A stretch of 54,779 bases of DNA from Micromonospora orduensis (GTDB lineage Bacteria > Actinomycetota > Actinomycetes > Mycobacteriales > Micromonosporaceae): assembly GCF_006228125.1 (NCBI RefSeq), contig NZ_VDFY01000179.1, positions 1 to 54,779 of the forward strand. Reading direction: 5' to 3'. A model generated the notes under the pieces. That model had not been told where the DNA came from and searched no databases. It worked only from the letters and a program-made list of their open reading frames with translations. A program made the translations under genes and the position numbers. Shown in pieces: positions 8,084 through 17,221 of this stretch; positions within the stretch are counted from its first letter, which is position 1, and each line of letters begins with the position of its first letter.

Positions 8084-8764
8084 GTGGCGGAAGACCTGCG
8101 GAACAAGCTCGGCGCTCAGCACCTGCCGCTACGCGACCAGGTCCTCACCGCGCTGCGGACCGCCATCATCGACGGCGACTACCTGCCCGGCGAGCGGCTG
8201 ACCGAAGACCGGCTGGCGGAGGACTTCGGCGTCTCCCGCAACCCCGTCCGGGAGGCGCTGCGCGTCGCCGAGGCCGAGGGTTTCGTGGTGATCCTCCCCC
8301 GCCGGGGCGCGGTCGTCGCCTCGCCGAGCAGCGGGACCATCGGGGACATGTTCGCCGTCCGCGAGCGCCTGGAGACGCTGGCCGCCCGGCTGGCGGCCGA
8401 ACGCGCGAGCGCGGCGGACGTCGCGGCCCTGCGCGCACTGCTCGACCAGGGCCGCGAGGCGACCGAACGGCAGGACCTGCCCCGGGTCGCCGAACTGAAC
8501 AGCGCCCTGCACCTGCGCATCCTCCAGATCAGCGGAAACCCCTGGCTGTCGTCGATCGCCAAGTCGCTGTACCTCCATGTCCAGTGGGTCTTCCGGCTGG
8601 GGGCCGAGCAACGCGCGCCACACTCGTGGGCCGAGCACATCCAGCTGGTCGACGCCATCGAGTCAGGCGACGGTGACCGCGCCGAACGGGCCGCGCTGGC
8701 CCACCTCGACGCGGCCTCCGCGGCGGCGTACGAGAACGCCGAGGGCGGGTACGGCGCCCGCTAG
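8084..8764 (+). CDS. GntR-family transcriptional regulator (FCD domain)
   Basis: 226-residue repressor-type regulator. The N-terminal winged helix has LPLRDQVLTALRTAIIDGDY, LPGERLTEDRLAEDFGVSR and NPVREALRVAEAEGFV, the normal GntR signature. The C-terminal all-helical FCD ligand domain has the FadR-type pattern MFAVRERLETLAARLAAE and HLRILQISGN, with late histidines (AEHIQLVDAI, AALAHLDAA) that may bind a metal and an organic acid. The GTG at 8084 is chosen for the GGAGAGG about 8 nt upstream. Its stop codon shares CTAG with the stop of the convergent gamma-glutamyltransferase gene. The shared 9-bp motif before this gene and the importer suggests it controls that operon. Confidence 0.88.
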   Translation: MAEDLRNKLGAQHLPLRDQVLTALRTAIIDGDYLPGERLTEDRLAEDFGVSRNPVREALRVAEAEGFVVILPRRGAVVASPSSGTIGDMFAVRERLETLAARLAAERASAADVAALRALLDQGREATERQDLPRVAELNSALHLRILQISGNPWLSSIAKSLYLHVQWVFRLGAEQRAPHSWAEHIQLVDAIESGDGDRAERAALAHLDAASAAAYENAEGGYGAR

Positions 8765-10551
8765 CGACCGCACGCGTAACCCTGCATACCGCGCGGGTTC
8801 GCCCCGGCGGCGAGCACGCCGGTGCCCGGATCCCGGGTGACCGCGCAGAGCCGGCCGAGACTCCACGCGTCGGAGATCCGCACGTCGTGTCCGTACGACC
8901 GCAGTGCCGCCCGCACGTCCTCGTCGAGCCGTTCCTCCACCACCAGGACGCCGGGCTGCATGTCGCGCGGATAGAACGACCCCGGCAGGCTGACCGTGTG
9001 CCAGGCGGGCGCGTCGATCGCCTGCTGGAGGGACTGCCCCGCGACGAGGTGACGCAGCAGGAACGGCAGCTGCCACTGGTCCTGCTGGTCGCCACCGGGC
9101 GTGCCGCACGCCAGGATCGGCTCACCGTCGCGGTGCACCATGGTCGGGCTGAGTGTGGTCCGTGGCCGGCGGCCGGGAGCCAGCGACGACGCCAGACCCT
9201 CCTGGAGCCAGAACATCTGCAGCCGGCTGCCGAGCGGGAACCCGAGCTCCGGGATCGTGGGCGAACTCTGCAACCAGCCGCCACTCGGGGTCGCCGAGAT
9301 CATGTTGCCCCACCTGTCGACCACGTCCACGTGGCAGGTGTCGCCCCGGGTCACCCCGTCGGACTGCACCGTCGGCTCCCCCGTGGTCGCGTCCGACGGA
9401 TCGGCACGACGGCCGGCGCCGGGCCGGACGTGGGCCGCGAGGCGTGGCCGCGCCCCGTCCGGGTGCCCCGGACGCAGCTCCGCCGAGGCGCGGTCACCGA
9501 TCAGGGCGGCCCGCTCCCGCGCGTACTCCCGCGAGAGCAGCGCCTTGGCTGGCACGTCGGCGCCGTCCCCGTACCAGGCCTCCCGGTCGGCGAAGGCGAG
9601 CTTGAGCGCCTCGACCTGGGCGTGGATGCCGGCCGCGGTGGCCGGGTCGTACGCGCCCGGATCGTCGAGCGCGTCGAGGACCGACAGCGTCTCCAGCAGC
9701 ACCGGCCCCTGCCCCCAGAAGCCGGTCTTCGCCACCGAGTAGCCGTGCCAGTCCAGTGTGGTCGGCGCCTCCCACGTCGCCGAGTACGCGGCCAGGTCGT
9801 CGCCGGTGACCAGGCCGGCGTGCGGGCGTCCGCTGGAGTCCTGGAACGGCAGCCTGCTGAACCGGTCGATGGCGTCGGCGACGAAGCCCGTACCCCAGGC
9901 CCTGCGCGCCGCCTCGATCTGCGCCTCCCGGTCGGCGCCGGCCGCCTGCCCCGCCTCGACGAGCCGGCGCAGGGTCTGGGCGTACGCCGGGTTGGTGACC
10001 ATCTCCCCGGCGGCCGGTGGCCGGCCGTCGCGCAGCCAGAGCTGAGCGGACGTGGGCCAGTGCTCCTCGAACAGCGAACGCACCGCCGCCACGGTGTCGC
10101 CGACCCTGCCCACCAGCGGGTGCCCGGCGGCGGCGTAGCCGATCGCCGGCTCCAGCACCTCGGCGAGGGACAGCGTGCCGTGCTCCCGCAGCAGCAGGAG
10201 CCAGGCGTCCACGGCGCCGGGCACGGCTGCCGCGAGCGGCCCGGCGCCCGGGATCAGGTCCATGCCGAGGGACCGGAAGTGCGCGATGGTGGCGCCCGCC
10301 GGCGCCGGCCCCTGCCCGCACAGCACCTTCGGGGCCGGGTCCTGCGCGGTCGCCACGATGGCCGGCACCTCGCCGCCCGGCCCGTTGAGGTGGGGCTCGA
10401 CGACGTGCAGGACGAACCCGGCGGTGACCGCGGCGTCGAAGGCGTTGCCCCCGCGTTCGAGGATCCCCATGGCGCACTGGCTGGCCAGCCAGTGCGTCGA
10501 GGACACCATGCCGAACGTGCCCTGCAACGTCGGTCTGGTGGTGAACGTCAT
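8761..10551 (-). CDS. Gamma-glutamyltransferase-like N-terminal nucleophile hydrolase
   Basis: 596-residue member of the gamma-glutamyltranspeptidase family, which cleaves gamma-glutamyl or related amide bonds after self-processing at a threonine. The N-terminus has the family motif SQCAMGILERGGNAFDAAV. The predicted processing site is GDTCHVDVVDRWGNM with T405 as the nucleophile, followed by the small-subunit motifs TPSGGWLQSSP and TTLSPTMVHRDGEPILACGT, then TPGGDQQDQ. No signal peptide is visible, unlike typical secreted GGTs, so it likely acts in the cytoplasm on imported substrate. It is the last gene of the importer operon, and its start overlaps the preceding ATPase stop (ATGA). Exact substrate unknown; a cephalosporin or glutaryl acylase-like activity cannot be excluded. 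Confidence 0.85.
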   Translation of the reverse strand: MTFTTRPTLQGTFGMVSSTHWLASQCAMGILERGGNAFDAAVTAGFVLHVVEPHLNGPGGEVPAIVATAQDPAPKVLCGQGPAPAGATIAHFRSLGMDLIPGAGPLAAAVPGAVDAWLLLLREHGTLSLAEVLEPAIGYAAAGHPLVGRVGDTVAAVRSLFEEHWPTSAQLWLRDGRPPAAGEMVTNPAYAQTLRRLVEAGQAAGADREAQIEAARRAWGTGFVADAIDRFSRLPFQDSSGRPHAGLVTGDDLAAYSATWEAPTTLDWHGYSVAKTGFWGQGPVLLETLSVLDALDDPGAYDPATAAGIHAQVEALKLAFADREAWYGDGADVPAKALLSREYARERAALIGDRASAELRPGHPDGARPRLAAHVRPGAGRRADPSDATTGEPTVQSDGVTRGDTCHVDVVDRWGNMISATPSGGWLQSSPTIPELGFPLGSRLQMFWLQEGLASSLAPGRRPRTTLSPTMVHRDGEPILACGTPGGDQQDQWQLPFLLRHLVAGQSLQQAIDAPAWHTVSLPGSFYPRDMQPGVLVVEERLDEDVRAALRSYGHDVRISDAWSLGRLCAVTRDPGTGVLAAGANPRGMQGYACGR

Positions 10552-11549
10552 GACAACACCTCACTCGGATCTGCGGTGCGGACGTCGGGGCCGGTGCCGT
10601 CCGGCCGGACCAGGTGGCAGGCTGCCATACCGTCGCCGATCGGCACCTGCGGCGGCACCTCGGTCGCGCATGTGTCGAACGCCAGCGGGCACCGGGTCCG
10701 GAAGCGGCAACCGGACGGCGGGTCCAGTGCGGACGGCAGGTCGTCGCCGAGCAGCACCGGCTGGCGCTGGCGCTGGCGTACCGGATCGGCCACCGGCGCG
10801 GCCGCCAGCAGCGCCTGCGTGTAGGGGTGGGCGGGCCGGGCGAAGATCCGCTCGCGGGAGCCCTTCTCGACGAGCTGGCCCAGGTACATGACGGCGATGT
10901 CGTCGGCCAGGTACTCGACAGCGGACAGGTCGTGGGTGATGAACAGGCAGGCGAAACCGATGTCGCGTTGCAGGTCGGCGAGGAGGTTGAGCACCGACGC
11001 CTGCACCGACACGTCAAGCGCGCTCGTGGGTTCGTCCGCGATGAGCAGCATCGGCTCGGAGACCAGGGCCCGCGCGATGCTGACCCGCTGACGTTGCCCG
11101 CCGGAGAGCTCGTGGGGGTAACGCCGCGCCACCTCGGCGCGCAGGCCCACCCGTTCGAGCTGCGGAGCTACCCGGGCCTCCCGCTCGCGCCGCGGAACGC
11201 GCCGGCCGGCCAGCCGCAGCGGCTCGGCCACGATCTCACCCACCAGCATTCGCGGGTCCAGGGAGGCGGCCGGGTCCTGGAAGACGATCGACACCGCGTC
11301 GCGGTGCGGACGCAGCTGCCGTCGGGACAGGTGGGTGACGTCCGCGCCGGCGATCCTGACCACGCCGGCGGTCGGTTCGACGAGGCGTACGACGCAGCGA
11401 CCGACTGTCGACTTGCCGGAGCCACTCTCCCCGACCAGGGCCGTGACCCGACCGGCGGCGATGGTGAGGGACACCCCGTCCACGGCGCGGACCGGACCGA
11501 AGTGCATCACCAGGTCCTCGATCTCCAGGGCGTTCGGTCGGGATGTCAT
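10548..11549 (-). CDS. Peptide ABC transporter ATP-binding protein, DppF/OppF type
   Basis: 333-residue ATPase that energises import together with its DppD-type partner. It shows Walker A GESGSGKST, the Q loop VFQDPAASLDP, the signature LSGGQRQRVSIARAL, Walker B LLIADEPTSALD and the switch histidine in FITHDLSAV. A C-terminal oligopeptide-transporter extension with cysteines (SGCRFRTRCPLAFDTC) is present, as in DppF-type proteins. ATG at 11549 overlaps the upstream stop by 4 nt, and its own stop overlaps the hydrolase start. Confidence 0.9.
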   Translation of the reverse strand: MTSRPNALEIEDLVMHFGPVRAVDGVSLTIAAGRVTALVGESGSGKSTVGRCVVRLVEPTAGVVRIAGADVTHLSRRQLRPHRDAVSIVFQDPAASLDPRMLVGEIVAEPLRLAGRRVPRREREARVAPQLERVGLRAEVARRYPHELSGGQRQRVSIARALVSEPMLLIADEPTSALDVSVQASVLNLLADLQRDIGFACLFITHDLSAVEYLADDIAVMYLGQLVEKGSRERIFARPAHPYTQALLAAAPVADPVRQRQRQPVLLGDDLPSALDPPSGCRFRTRCPLAFDTCATEVPPQVPIGDGMAACHLVRPDGTGPDVRTADPSEVLS

Positions 11550-12568
11550 CGGTTCGCCTCCCGGGGTTGCGGCGGGCACGGGTGCCAGCACGCCGCGAGG
11601 TGGTCGGTCCCGTCCCCCGCCACCTCCAGCGGCGGCGCGGACTCGCGGCACCGCGCGTCGGCCGCCGGGCAGCGGTCGGCGAACGTGCACGCGTCCGGCT
11701 GGGTCGACAGGACGGGCACCAGACCGGGGATCTCCGCCAGCCGCGCGGTGCTGGCGTGTCGTCCCGGCTTCGGCGACGCCGACAGGAGTCCGGCCGTGTA
11801 GTGGTGGTACGGGCGCGCGAACAGGTCGGTGACCGGCGCCCGTTCCACCACGCGGCCGGCGTACATGACCACGACGCGGTCGGCGATGTCGGCGATCACC
11901 CCGAGGTCGTGCGTGATGATGAGGATGCTCGTGCCGAGCCGGTCCCGCAGGTCCCGCAGGACCTGGAGGATCCCGGCCTGGACGGTGACGTCGAGCGCGG
12001 TGGTCGGTTCGTCGGCCACCAGCACCTTCGGGCCACAGGCGACCGCCATCGCGATCATCACGCGTTGACGCATGCCTCCGGACAGTTGGTGCGGGTAGGC
12101 GCCGACGCGGTGCGTCGCGGACGGGATGCCGACGAGGGTCAGCAGCTCCACGGCGCGGGCGTGGGCGGCCCGCCGCGACATCCGCTCGTGGACCTGGAGC
12201 ACCTCCCCGATCTGCCGCCCGACGGTGAGCACCGGGTTCAGCGACGTCATCGGCTCCTGGAAGATGTACGCGATCTCCCGGCCGCGTACCCGGCGGAGGG
12301 CGGACTCGCGGGCGCCGACCAGTTCGGTGCCGTTGAGGCGCACCGAACCGGTGACCCGGGCGCTGCCCGGGAGCAGACCGGCGATGCTCATGCCGGTGAC
12401 GCTCTTTCCGCAGCCCGACTCGCCCACCATGCCGACGATCTCCCCGGCCGCGAGGTCGAGGGCGGCCCCGTCGACCGCCGAGACGGTGCCGGTCTCGGTC
12501 GGAAACGAGACCGACAGGTCGCGCATCTCCAGGACGGTCGTGGCGGTGCTCGCGGGGGCCGTGGTCAT
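11546..12568 (-). CDS. Peptide ABC transporter ATP-binding protein, DppD/OppD type
   Basis: 340-residue ATPase. Visible motifs are Walker [12 protein letters not shown] loop [11 protein letters not shown], signature [14 protein letters not shown], Walker [13 protein letters not shown] and the switch motif [20 protein letters not shown]. The C-terminal extension has four cysteines ([14 protein letters not shown] and a later ACWHPC), consistent with the iron-sulphur-binding region of some DppD proteins. It is coupled to both neighbours by ATGA overlaps, so the two ATPases and the permeases are made together. Confidence 0.9.
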   Translation of the reverse strand: MTTAPASTATTVLEMRDLSVSFPTETGTVSAVDGAALDLAAGEIVGMVGESGCGKSVTGMSIAGLLPGSARVTGSVRLNGTELVGARESALRRVRGREIAYIFQEPMTSLNPVLTVGRQIGEVLQVHERMSRRAAHARAVELLTLVGIPSATHRVGAYPHQLSGGMRQRVMIAMAVACGPKVLVADEPTTALDVTVQAGILQVLRDLRDRLGTSILIITHDLGVIADIADRVVVMYAGRVVERAPVTDLFARPYHHYTAGLLSASPKPGRHASTARLAEIPGLVPVLSTQPDACTFADRCPAADARCRESAPPLEVAGDGTDHLAACWHPCPPQPREANR

Positions 12569-13449
12569 CGCCGGTCTCCCTTGGGGTCGAGGGCGTCCCG
12601 CAGGGCGTCACCGAAGACGTTGAACGCCAGCGCCAACCCCATGATCACGACACCGGGCAGGACGGCGGCCCAGGGTGCGCGGGCGGCGAACTGCTGGGCG
12701 GTGGCCAGCATGGTGCCGAGGCTGGGGGCCGGGGGTTGGATGCCGAGGCCGAGGAAGGAGAGCACGGCCTCGCCGAGGATCGCCGCCGGGATCGCGACAG
12801 TGGCCTGCACGAGGATCACCGACGTCGCGTTGGGCAGGATGTGCCGGGCGAGCACCCACAGGTCACTGGCGCCGTCCACGACGGCCGCCGCGACGAAGTC
12901 CAGCGACTTGAGGCGCAGCGTGTCCGACCGCACCACCCGGATCACGCCGGGGATCTGGGCGATGCCGATGGCCACGGCAGCGTTGCCGAGGCTGGCGCCC
13001 CGGATGGCCGCCAGCCCCACCGCCATGATCAGAAACGGAAACGCGAGGAGCAGGTCGGTGAAGCGCGAGATCACCGCGTCCCAGGCCCGGAAGTAGCCGG
13101 CGGCAAGCCCGAGGGGTACGCCGACGACGAGTGAGGTGGCCACCGCCAGGAGCCCCACCTGCAACGACGCCCGCGCCCCGAGCATGATCCGGGACAGCAC
13201 GTCGCGCCCCAGGTCGTCGGTGCCGAGCAGGTGACCGGCCGTGCCGGGAGGTGCGAAGGTACGGGCGAAGTCGGTCTGGTCGACGGAGTAGGGGGCGAGC
13301 CACGGCGACAGCAGCGCGACGGCGGCCGCGAGGGCGAGGACGACGAAGCTCACCACGGCGAGCGGGTTGCGGCGCAACCGGCGCAGTACGCGGGTCCGGC
13401 GGGTGACGCTGACGGCGGTCTCCGCCATCGGTACGGTGAGGACGGTCAT
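12565..13449 (-). CDS. Peptide ABC transporter permease, DppC/OppC type
   Basis: 294-residue inner-membrane permease. It has an N-terminal OppC-type segment (RRNPLAVVSFVVLALAAAVALL), the periplasmic segment with HLLGTDDLGRDVLSRIMLGAR typical of DppC, and the ATPase-coupling EAA-like loop AAVVDGASDLWVLARHILPN. Five to six membrane helices are predicted by eye. It ends with [16 protein letters not shown], also typical. ATG at 13449 overlaps the DppB stop by 4 nt. Confidence 0.9.
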   Translation of the reverse strand: MTVLTVPMAETAVSVTRRTRVLRRLRRNPLAVVSFVVLALAAAVALLSPWLAPYSVDQTDFARTFAPPGTAGHLLGTDDLGRDVLSRIMLGARASLQVGLLAVATSLVVGVPLGLAAGYFRAWDAVISRFTDLLLAFPFLIMAVGLAAIRGASLGNAAVAIGIAQIPGVIRVVRSDTLRLKSLDFVAAAVVDGASDLWVLARHILPNATSVILVQATVAIPAAILGEAVLSFLGLGIQPPAPSLGTMLATAQQFAARAPWAAVLPGVVIMGLALAFNVFGDALRDALDPKGDRR

Positions 13450-14402
13450 GCCGGATTTCCCGTCACCCGGATGCGGGGGTCGATGACCGAGTAGAGCAGG
13501 TCCACGAAGAAGTTGATCACGATGTAGGCCGTCGCGGTGAGCAGCACGACGGCCTGGATCACCGGATAGTCCCGCTGGAACACGGCGTCGATCGTCATCT
13601 TGCCGAAGCCCGGCAGTCCGAAGATCTGCTCGGTGACGACCGCGCCGGAGATCAGCCCTCCGAGTTGGAGGCCCACGACGGTCACCACCACGATGAGGCT
13701 GTTGCGCAGCGCGTGCCGGGTGACGACGGCGCGGGGGCGCAGGCCCTTCGCCTTCGCCGTGCGTACGTAGTCCGAGGAGAGCGAGTCGAGCATCGCCGAA
13801 CGGGTCTGCCGCATGATGATGGCGGCCAGGCCGGTGCCGAGGATCACCGCCGGCAGGACGATGTGGTGCAGGTTGTCGACCGGGTCCTCCAGCAACGGCA
13901 CGAACCCGGAGGCGGGGAACAGGCCGGTCGCCACCGACAGGTAGAGGATGGCGAGCAGCCCGAGCCAGAAGTGCGGCACCGACAGCCCGATCAGGGCGAG
14001 CGCGTTGGCGAACCACTCCGCCGGGCGGCCACGGCGGACCGCCGCGAGCACCCCGGCGCCGACGCCGAGCAGCGAGGCGATGGCGATCGCCAGGACGGAC
14101 AGCTCGACGGTCACCGGCAGTGCGGTGGTGAGCATCGACGAGACCGGCGTGCCGGTGCGGATCGACACACCGAAGTCGCCCTGCGCCACGCGTTCCACGT
14201 ACTGCGCGAACTGGACCGGCAGGGGCTGGTCCAGGCCGTAGTGCCGGCGGATGGCCTCCAGCGCCTCCGGCGACCGGTCCTCCCCCGCCAGGGCGAGGGC
14301 CGGGTCACCGGGCAGCGCCCGTACGCCGACGAACACCACGATCGTCGACAGGAGCAGGGTCAGGGCCGACTGCCAGGCGCGGGTGAGCAGGTATCGGGCC
14401 AC
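13446..14402 (-). CDS. Peptide ABC transporter permease, DppB/OppB type
   Basis: 318-residue inner-membrane permease. The start RYLLTRAWQSALTLLLSTIV, the LPGDPALALAGED segment, the LDQPLPVQFAQYV stretch and the loop YVRTAKAKGLRPRAVVTRHA with RNSL are characteristic of DppB. The start codon is GTG at 14402 with AGG about 6 nt upstream. It lies 6 nt after the binding-protein stop, so it belongs to the same transcript. Confidence 0.9.
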   Translation of the reverse strand: MARYLLTRAWQSALTLLLSTIVVFVGVRALPGDPALALAGEDRSPEALEAIRRHYGLDQPLPVQFAQYVERVAQGDFGVSIRTGTPVSSMLTTALPVTVELSVLAIAIASLLGVGAGVLAAVRRGRPAEWFANALALIGLSVPHFWLGLLAILYLSVATGLFPASGFVPLLEDPVDNLHHIVLPAVILGTGLAAIIMRQTRSAMLDSLSSDYVRTAKAKGLRPRAVVTRHALRNSLIVVVTVVGLQLGGLISGAVVTEQIFGLPGFGKMTIDAVFQRDYPVIQAVVLLTATAYIVINFFVDLLYSVIDPRIRVTGNPA

Positions 14403-14408
14403 GGCGAC

Positions 14409-16073
14409 CTACTTGCTGTAGCCGGCGAAGGCCGCACGGATCACCCCGTCCGGGAAGACCTGCAGGCCCTGGATCTGCTTGGCGACGGCGGTCAGGTTGC
14501 GCTGCCGGTACAGGTAGATCAGCGCGTCGTCCTGCTGGAGCAGGGTGACCGCCTGCCCGTACAGCTTCTTGCGCTCCTCGACGTCGCCGGCCTGGCGGGC
14601 CTGGGTCAGCAGGGTGTCGAGCTGGGGGTTGCTGTAGCCGGAGACGTTCTGGCTGGCACCGGTGCCGACGAAGTTGGTGATGTTGGCGTCCGGGTCGATC
14701 CGTCCGCTCCACCCCAGTTGCAGCAGCTCGAAGTTGCCCCGGTCCTGCTCGTCGAGGAGCGACGAGTACTCCATTGGGTTGATCTTCAGGTCGAACCCGC
14801 CGTCCTTGACCATGGACTGCAACGCCTGCGCGAGGCGCAGCGTGTCGGGCGTGTTCGACGCGAGCATCGTCACCGGGTACGGCGTCTGCACGCCCGCCTC
14901 GGTGAGCAGTTGCCTGGCCTTGGCGGGGTCGTGCGCCGGGCAGTTCTGCGCCTCGGGGGACGAGAACGGGCTGGCGGGCGAGATCGGCGAGCAGGCGGCG
15001 GTGTGCACGCCGTTGAAGACGGCGTCGACAAGGGCCTTGCGGTCGATGGCGTGCTCGAAGGCCTGCCGGACCTTGGCGTTCTGCGCGAGGGGGCGGTTGA
15101 TCGGCTTGGGTGCGGTGCCGACCCCGTCGACGTTGCCGACGTTTATGGTGAGGCCCTGGTAGCCGAGGGACTGCGACTGCAGGACGGAGACCGAGGAGTC
15201 CTGCCGCAGGGACGCGACGTCCTGGGTGGAGACGCTGTCGGCGACCTGGGCGTCGCCGGAGCGCAGGTTGGCGGCCCGGATGCTGGCGTCGCTGAGGATC
15301 CGCCACGAGATCGCGTCGAGGTGGACCTTGTCGGCCTCGTAGTAGTTCGGGTCCTTCACCACGTCGATCGAGTTCTGCGGGACCCGCTTGGCGAACTTGA
15401 AGGGGCCGACGCAGACCGGCGCCGACGCGAAGTCGTCGCCCAGGCTCTGCAACGCCCTGCTGCTCATGATCATGCCGGCGCGGTCGGCGAGGGCGCCGAC
15501 CAGGGGTGCGAACGGCTGCTTCAGCCGAAGCACGACGGTCTGCGCGTCGGGGGTGTCGACGCCGTCGATGGGGCCGAGTTCGCTGCGGCGCGCCGACCGG
15601 CTGTTGGTGAGGTGCCGTTGCAGGGTGGCCTTGACCGCGGCGGAGTCGAACGGGGTCCCGTCCGCGAAACGCACGCCCTGGCGCAGCGGGATGGTGACCG
15701 TCCGGCCGTCGCCGCTCGTCGTGGGCAGCGCGGTCGCGAGCTGGGGTACGACCTGCGCCTGCTCGTTCACGTCGTAGAGCTTCTGGCACATGGCCTGGAA
15801 GACGTACCGGGAGTAGAGGCTGCGCGAGAGTGTCGGGTCCAGCGCGTCGGGCTCCGCGGAGAGGGCGATGACCAGCTTTCCGCCCTTCTTGACGGCGGCG
15901 GGGTCGGCCGGCGTACCGAAGGAGTCCTGGCCGGCCGACCGGCTGTCGCCCGATCCGGTGCCGCCCCCGTCGTCCGACACCGGTGAGCAGGCGACAACCG
16001 TGCAGGCGACGGCGACGATCGCCACCGCGGCCCGGAGTAGACGGCTCGTTTCGCTGACGGAGAGGTTCGTCAT
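14409..16073 (-). CDS. Peptide-binding lipoprotein (SBP_bac_5)
   Basis: 554-residue extracellular solute-binding protein of the DppA/OppA class and first gene of the importer operon. The N-terminal signal sequence RLLRAAVAIVAVACTVVAC ends in a lipobox with the lipidated cysteine probably C29, followed by a Ser/Gly-rich linker. Family motifs include GGKLVIALSAEPDALDPTLS near the mature start, LRQGVRFADGTPFDSAAVKA and VRQAFEHAIDRKALVDAVF. ATG at 16073 has GAGG about 10 nt upstream; an in-frame extension to 16475 would add a charged, non-secretory stretch. The candidate operator TGTATACGA lies about 40 nt upstream of the start. Confidence 0.9.
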   Translation of the reverse strand: MTNLSVSETSRLLRAAVAIVAVACTVVACSPVSDDGGGTGSGDSRSAGQDSFGTPADPAAVKKGGKLVIALSAEPDALDPTLSRSLYSRYVFQAMCQKLYDVNEQAQVVPQLATALPTTSGDGRTVTIPLRQGVRFADGTPFDSAAVKATLQRHLTNSRSARRSELGPIDGVDTPDAQTVVLRLKQPFAPLVGALADRAGMIMSSRALQSLGDDFASAPVCVGPFKFAKRVPQNSIDVVKDPNYYEADKVHLDAISWRILSDASIRAANLRSGDAQVADSVSTQDVASLRQDSSVSVLQSQSLGYQGLTINVGNVDGVGTAPKPINRPLAQNAKVRQAFEHAIDRKALVDAVFNGVHTAACSPISPASPFSSPEAQNCPAHDPAKARQLLTEAGVQTPYPVTMLASNTPDTLRLAQALQSMVKDGGFDLKINPMEYSSLLDEQDRGNFELLQLGWSGRIDPDANITNFVGTGASQNVSGYSNPQLDTLLTQARQAGDVEERKKLYGQAVTLLQQDDALIYLYRQRNLTAVAKQIQGLQVFPDGVIRAAFAGYSK

Positions 16074-16111
16074 GGAGAGCTCCTCAAGTGGGCGATTCGG
16101 GGAGCGTATGT

Positions 16112-16120
16112 TGTATACGA
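16112..16120. promoter_or_regulatory. Candidate GntR operator upstream of peptide importer operon
   Basis: TGTATACGA, identical to the reverse complement of 8042-8050 in the GntR control region. It sits 39 nt before the lipoprotein start, where binding would block transcription. The second copy in an equivalent place supports a shared regulon. Confidence 0.5.
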
Positions 16121-16165
16121 TGACCGCCGCAAGACCTCCGCGCTCCGGACGATCCCGACCCGCGA

Positions 16166-17215
16166 TCAGCCCGGGGACCGGGTCCGGCCGCCCCGCGACA
16201 GGCTGAACAGGACACCCAGCGCGAGCACCGCCACCACCCCGCTGAAGATCTCGCCGGCGGGACGCAGACCGGTCGCCTGGATCAGCAGCCCCACCCCGAC
16301 CGCGGGCACGCCGAGCATGGCGAAGAGGATGGCGAAGAAGGTCGACACCACCTCGGCCTGGTGCTGCGGCGCTGTCCTCATGGTGATCGTCGCGATGCCG
16401 TCGCCGACGGCCACCCCGGCGGCGACCCCGGTGAGCGCCGCGCTGACCATGAGCGTCGCCAGTACCGCCATCCACATGCTGAACCCGAGCAGCGCGGCCC
16501 CCACGACCAGACCGACGCAGGCGTACGCCAGCGCGGCGCGCGACGACAGCACGCGGGTCAGGAGCTGACCGAAGGCCGCGCCGATGAAGGCCAGGAAGAC
16601 CACAAGCGCGGCCAGTGTGTGCGAGGTCTCGTGCAGGACCATCCCGAGGAACAACCCGGTCACCGACGTGAGCACTCCGAGCGCCGCGAAGCCCGCACCG
16701 CCGGTGATCGCCGACCGGACGAAGTCACCGCGAATGTTCGCCGGTACGGAGAGCCGCTGCACCCGGATCGTCACCGGGGAACGCTCCCGCACCGTCTCCG
16801 GTACGCCGCGCAGCGCGACGATCGCGAGCACCGCGAGGATCAGCACGATGGCCCAGGGCAGCCGCAGCGGCTCGGGTGCCACGTCCGACACGACTCCGGC
16901 CAGCAGCGTGCCGGCGGCGAGACCACCCAGGTTCGCGAAGATCGAGACGGTGGCGGCACGTTTCGGGTGCCGCCTGTCGATCAGCTCGGCCAGGGCGGCG
17001 GTCGCCGCTCCGATGACCAGCGCGGCCGAGAGGCCGGCGAGCACCCGACCCACGATGATCATCGCGAGGTCCACGGCGAACAGGAAGACGGTGTCGGCTG
17101 CGACGGAGAGGACCAGCGCGGTCAGGATGACCGGACGACGGCCGATCTGGTCCGAGAGCCGGCCGAAGACCAGCAGCCCGATGACCACGCCCAGCGCGTA
17201 CAGGGCGTAGACCAC
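16166..17215 (-). CDS. MFS transporter lacking the first membrane helix (probably truncated)
   Basis: 349-residue protein with about 11 hydrophobic segments, like a major facilitator drug:proton antiporter but starting at helix 2. Its first residues run directly into the family motif A (GRLSDQIGRRPVIL). Complete members begin 40-50 residues earlier. The start is GTG at 17215, only 6 nt after the stop of the SLOG gene and in the same reading frame, with no good ribosome site. The rest, including VPETVRE in the central loop, is intact with no internal stops. It is either a recently truncated transporter (possibly nonfunctional) or one whose N-terminus was lost by a deletion that joined it to the SLOG gene. 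Translation could continue by coupling to the upstream gene. Confidence 0.7.
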   Translation of the reverse strand: MVYALYALGVVIGLLVFGRLSDQIGRRPVILTALVLSVAADTVFLFAVDLAMIIVGRVLAGLSAALVIGAATAALAELIDRRHPKRAATVSIFANLGGLAAGTLLAGVVSDVAPEPLRLPWAIVLILAVLAIVALRGVPETVRERSPVTIRVQRLSVPANIRGDFVRSAITGGAGFAALGVLTSVTGLFLGMVLHETSHTLAALVVFLAFIGAAFGQLLTRVLSSRAALAYACVGLVVGAALLGFSMWMAVLATLMVSAALTGVAAGVAVGDGIATITMRTAPQHQAEVVSTFFAILFAMLGVPAVGVGLLIQATGLRPAGEIFSGVVAVLALGVLFSLSRGGRTRSPG

Positions 17216-17221
17216 GGGGTC

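Noticed and set aside
13665..15986. 773-codon open frame on the plus strand
   Set aside because: Antisense to the permease and binding-protein genes, which have clear family motifs.
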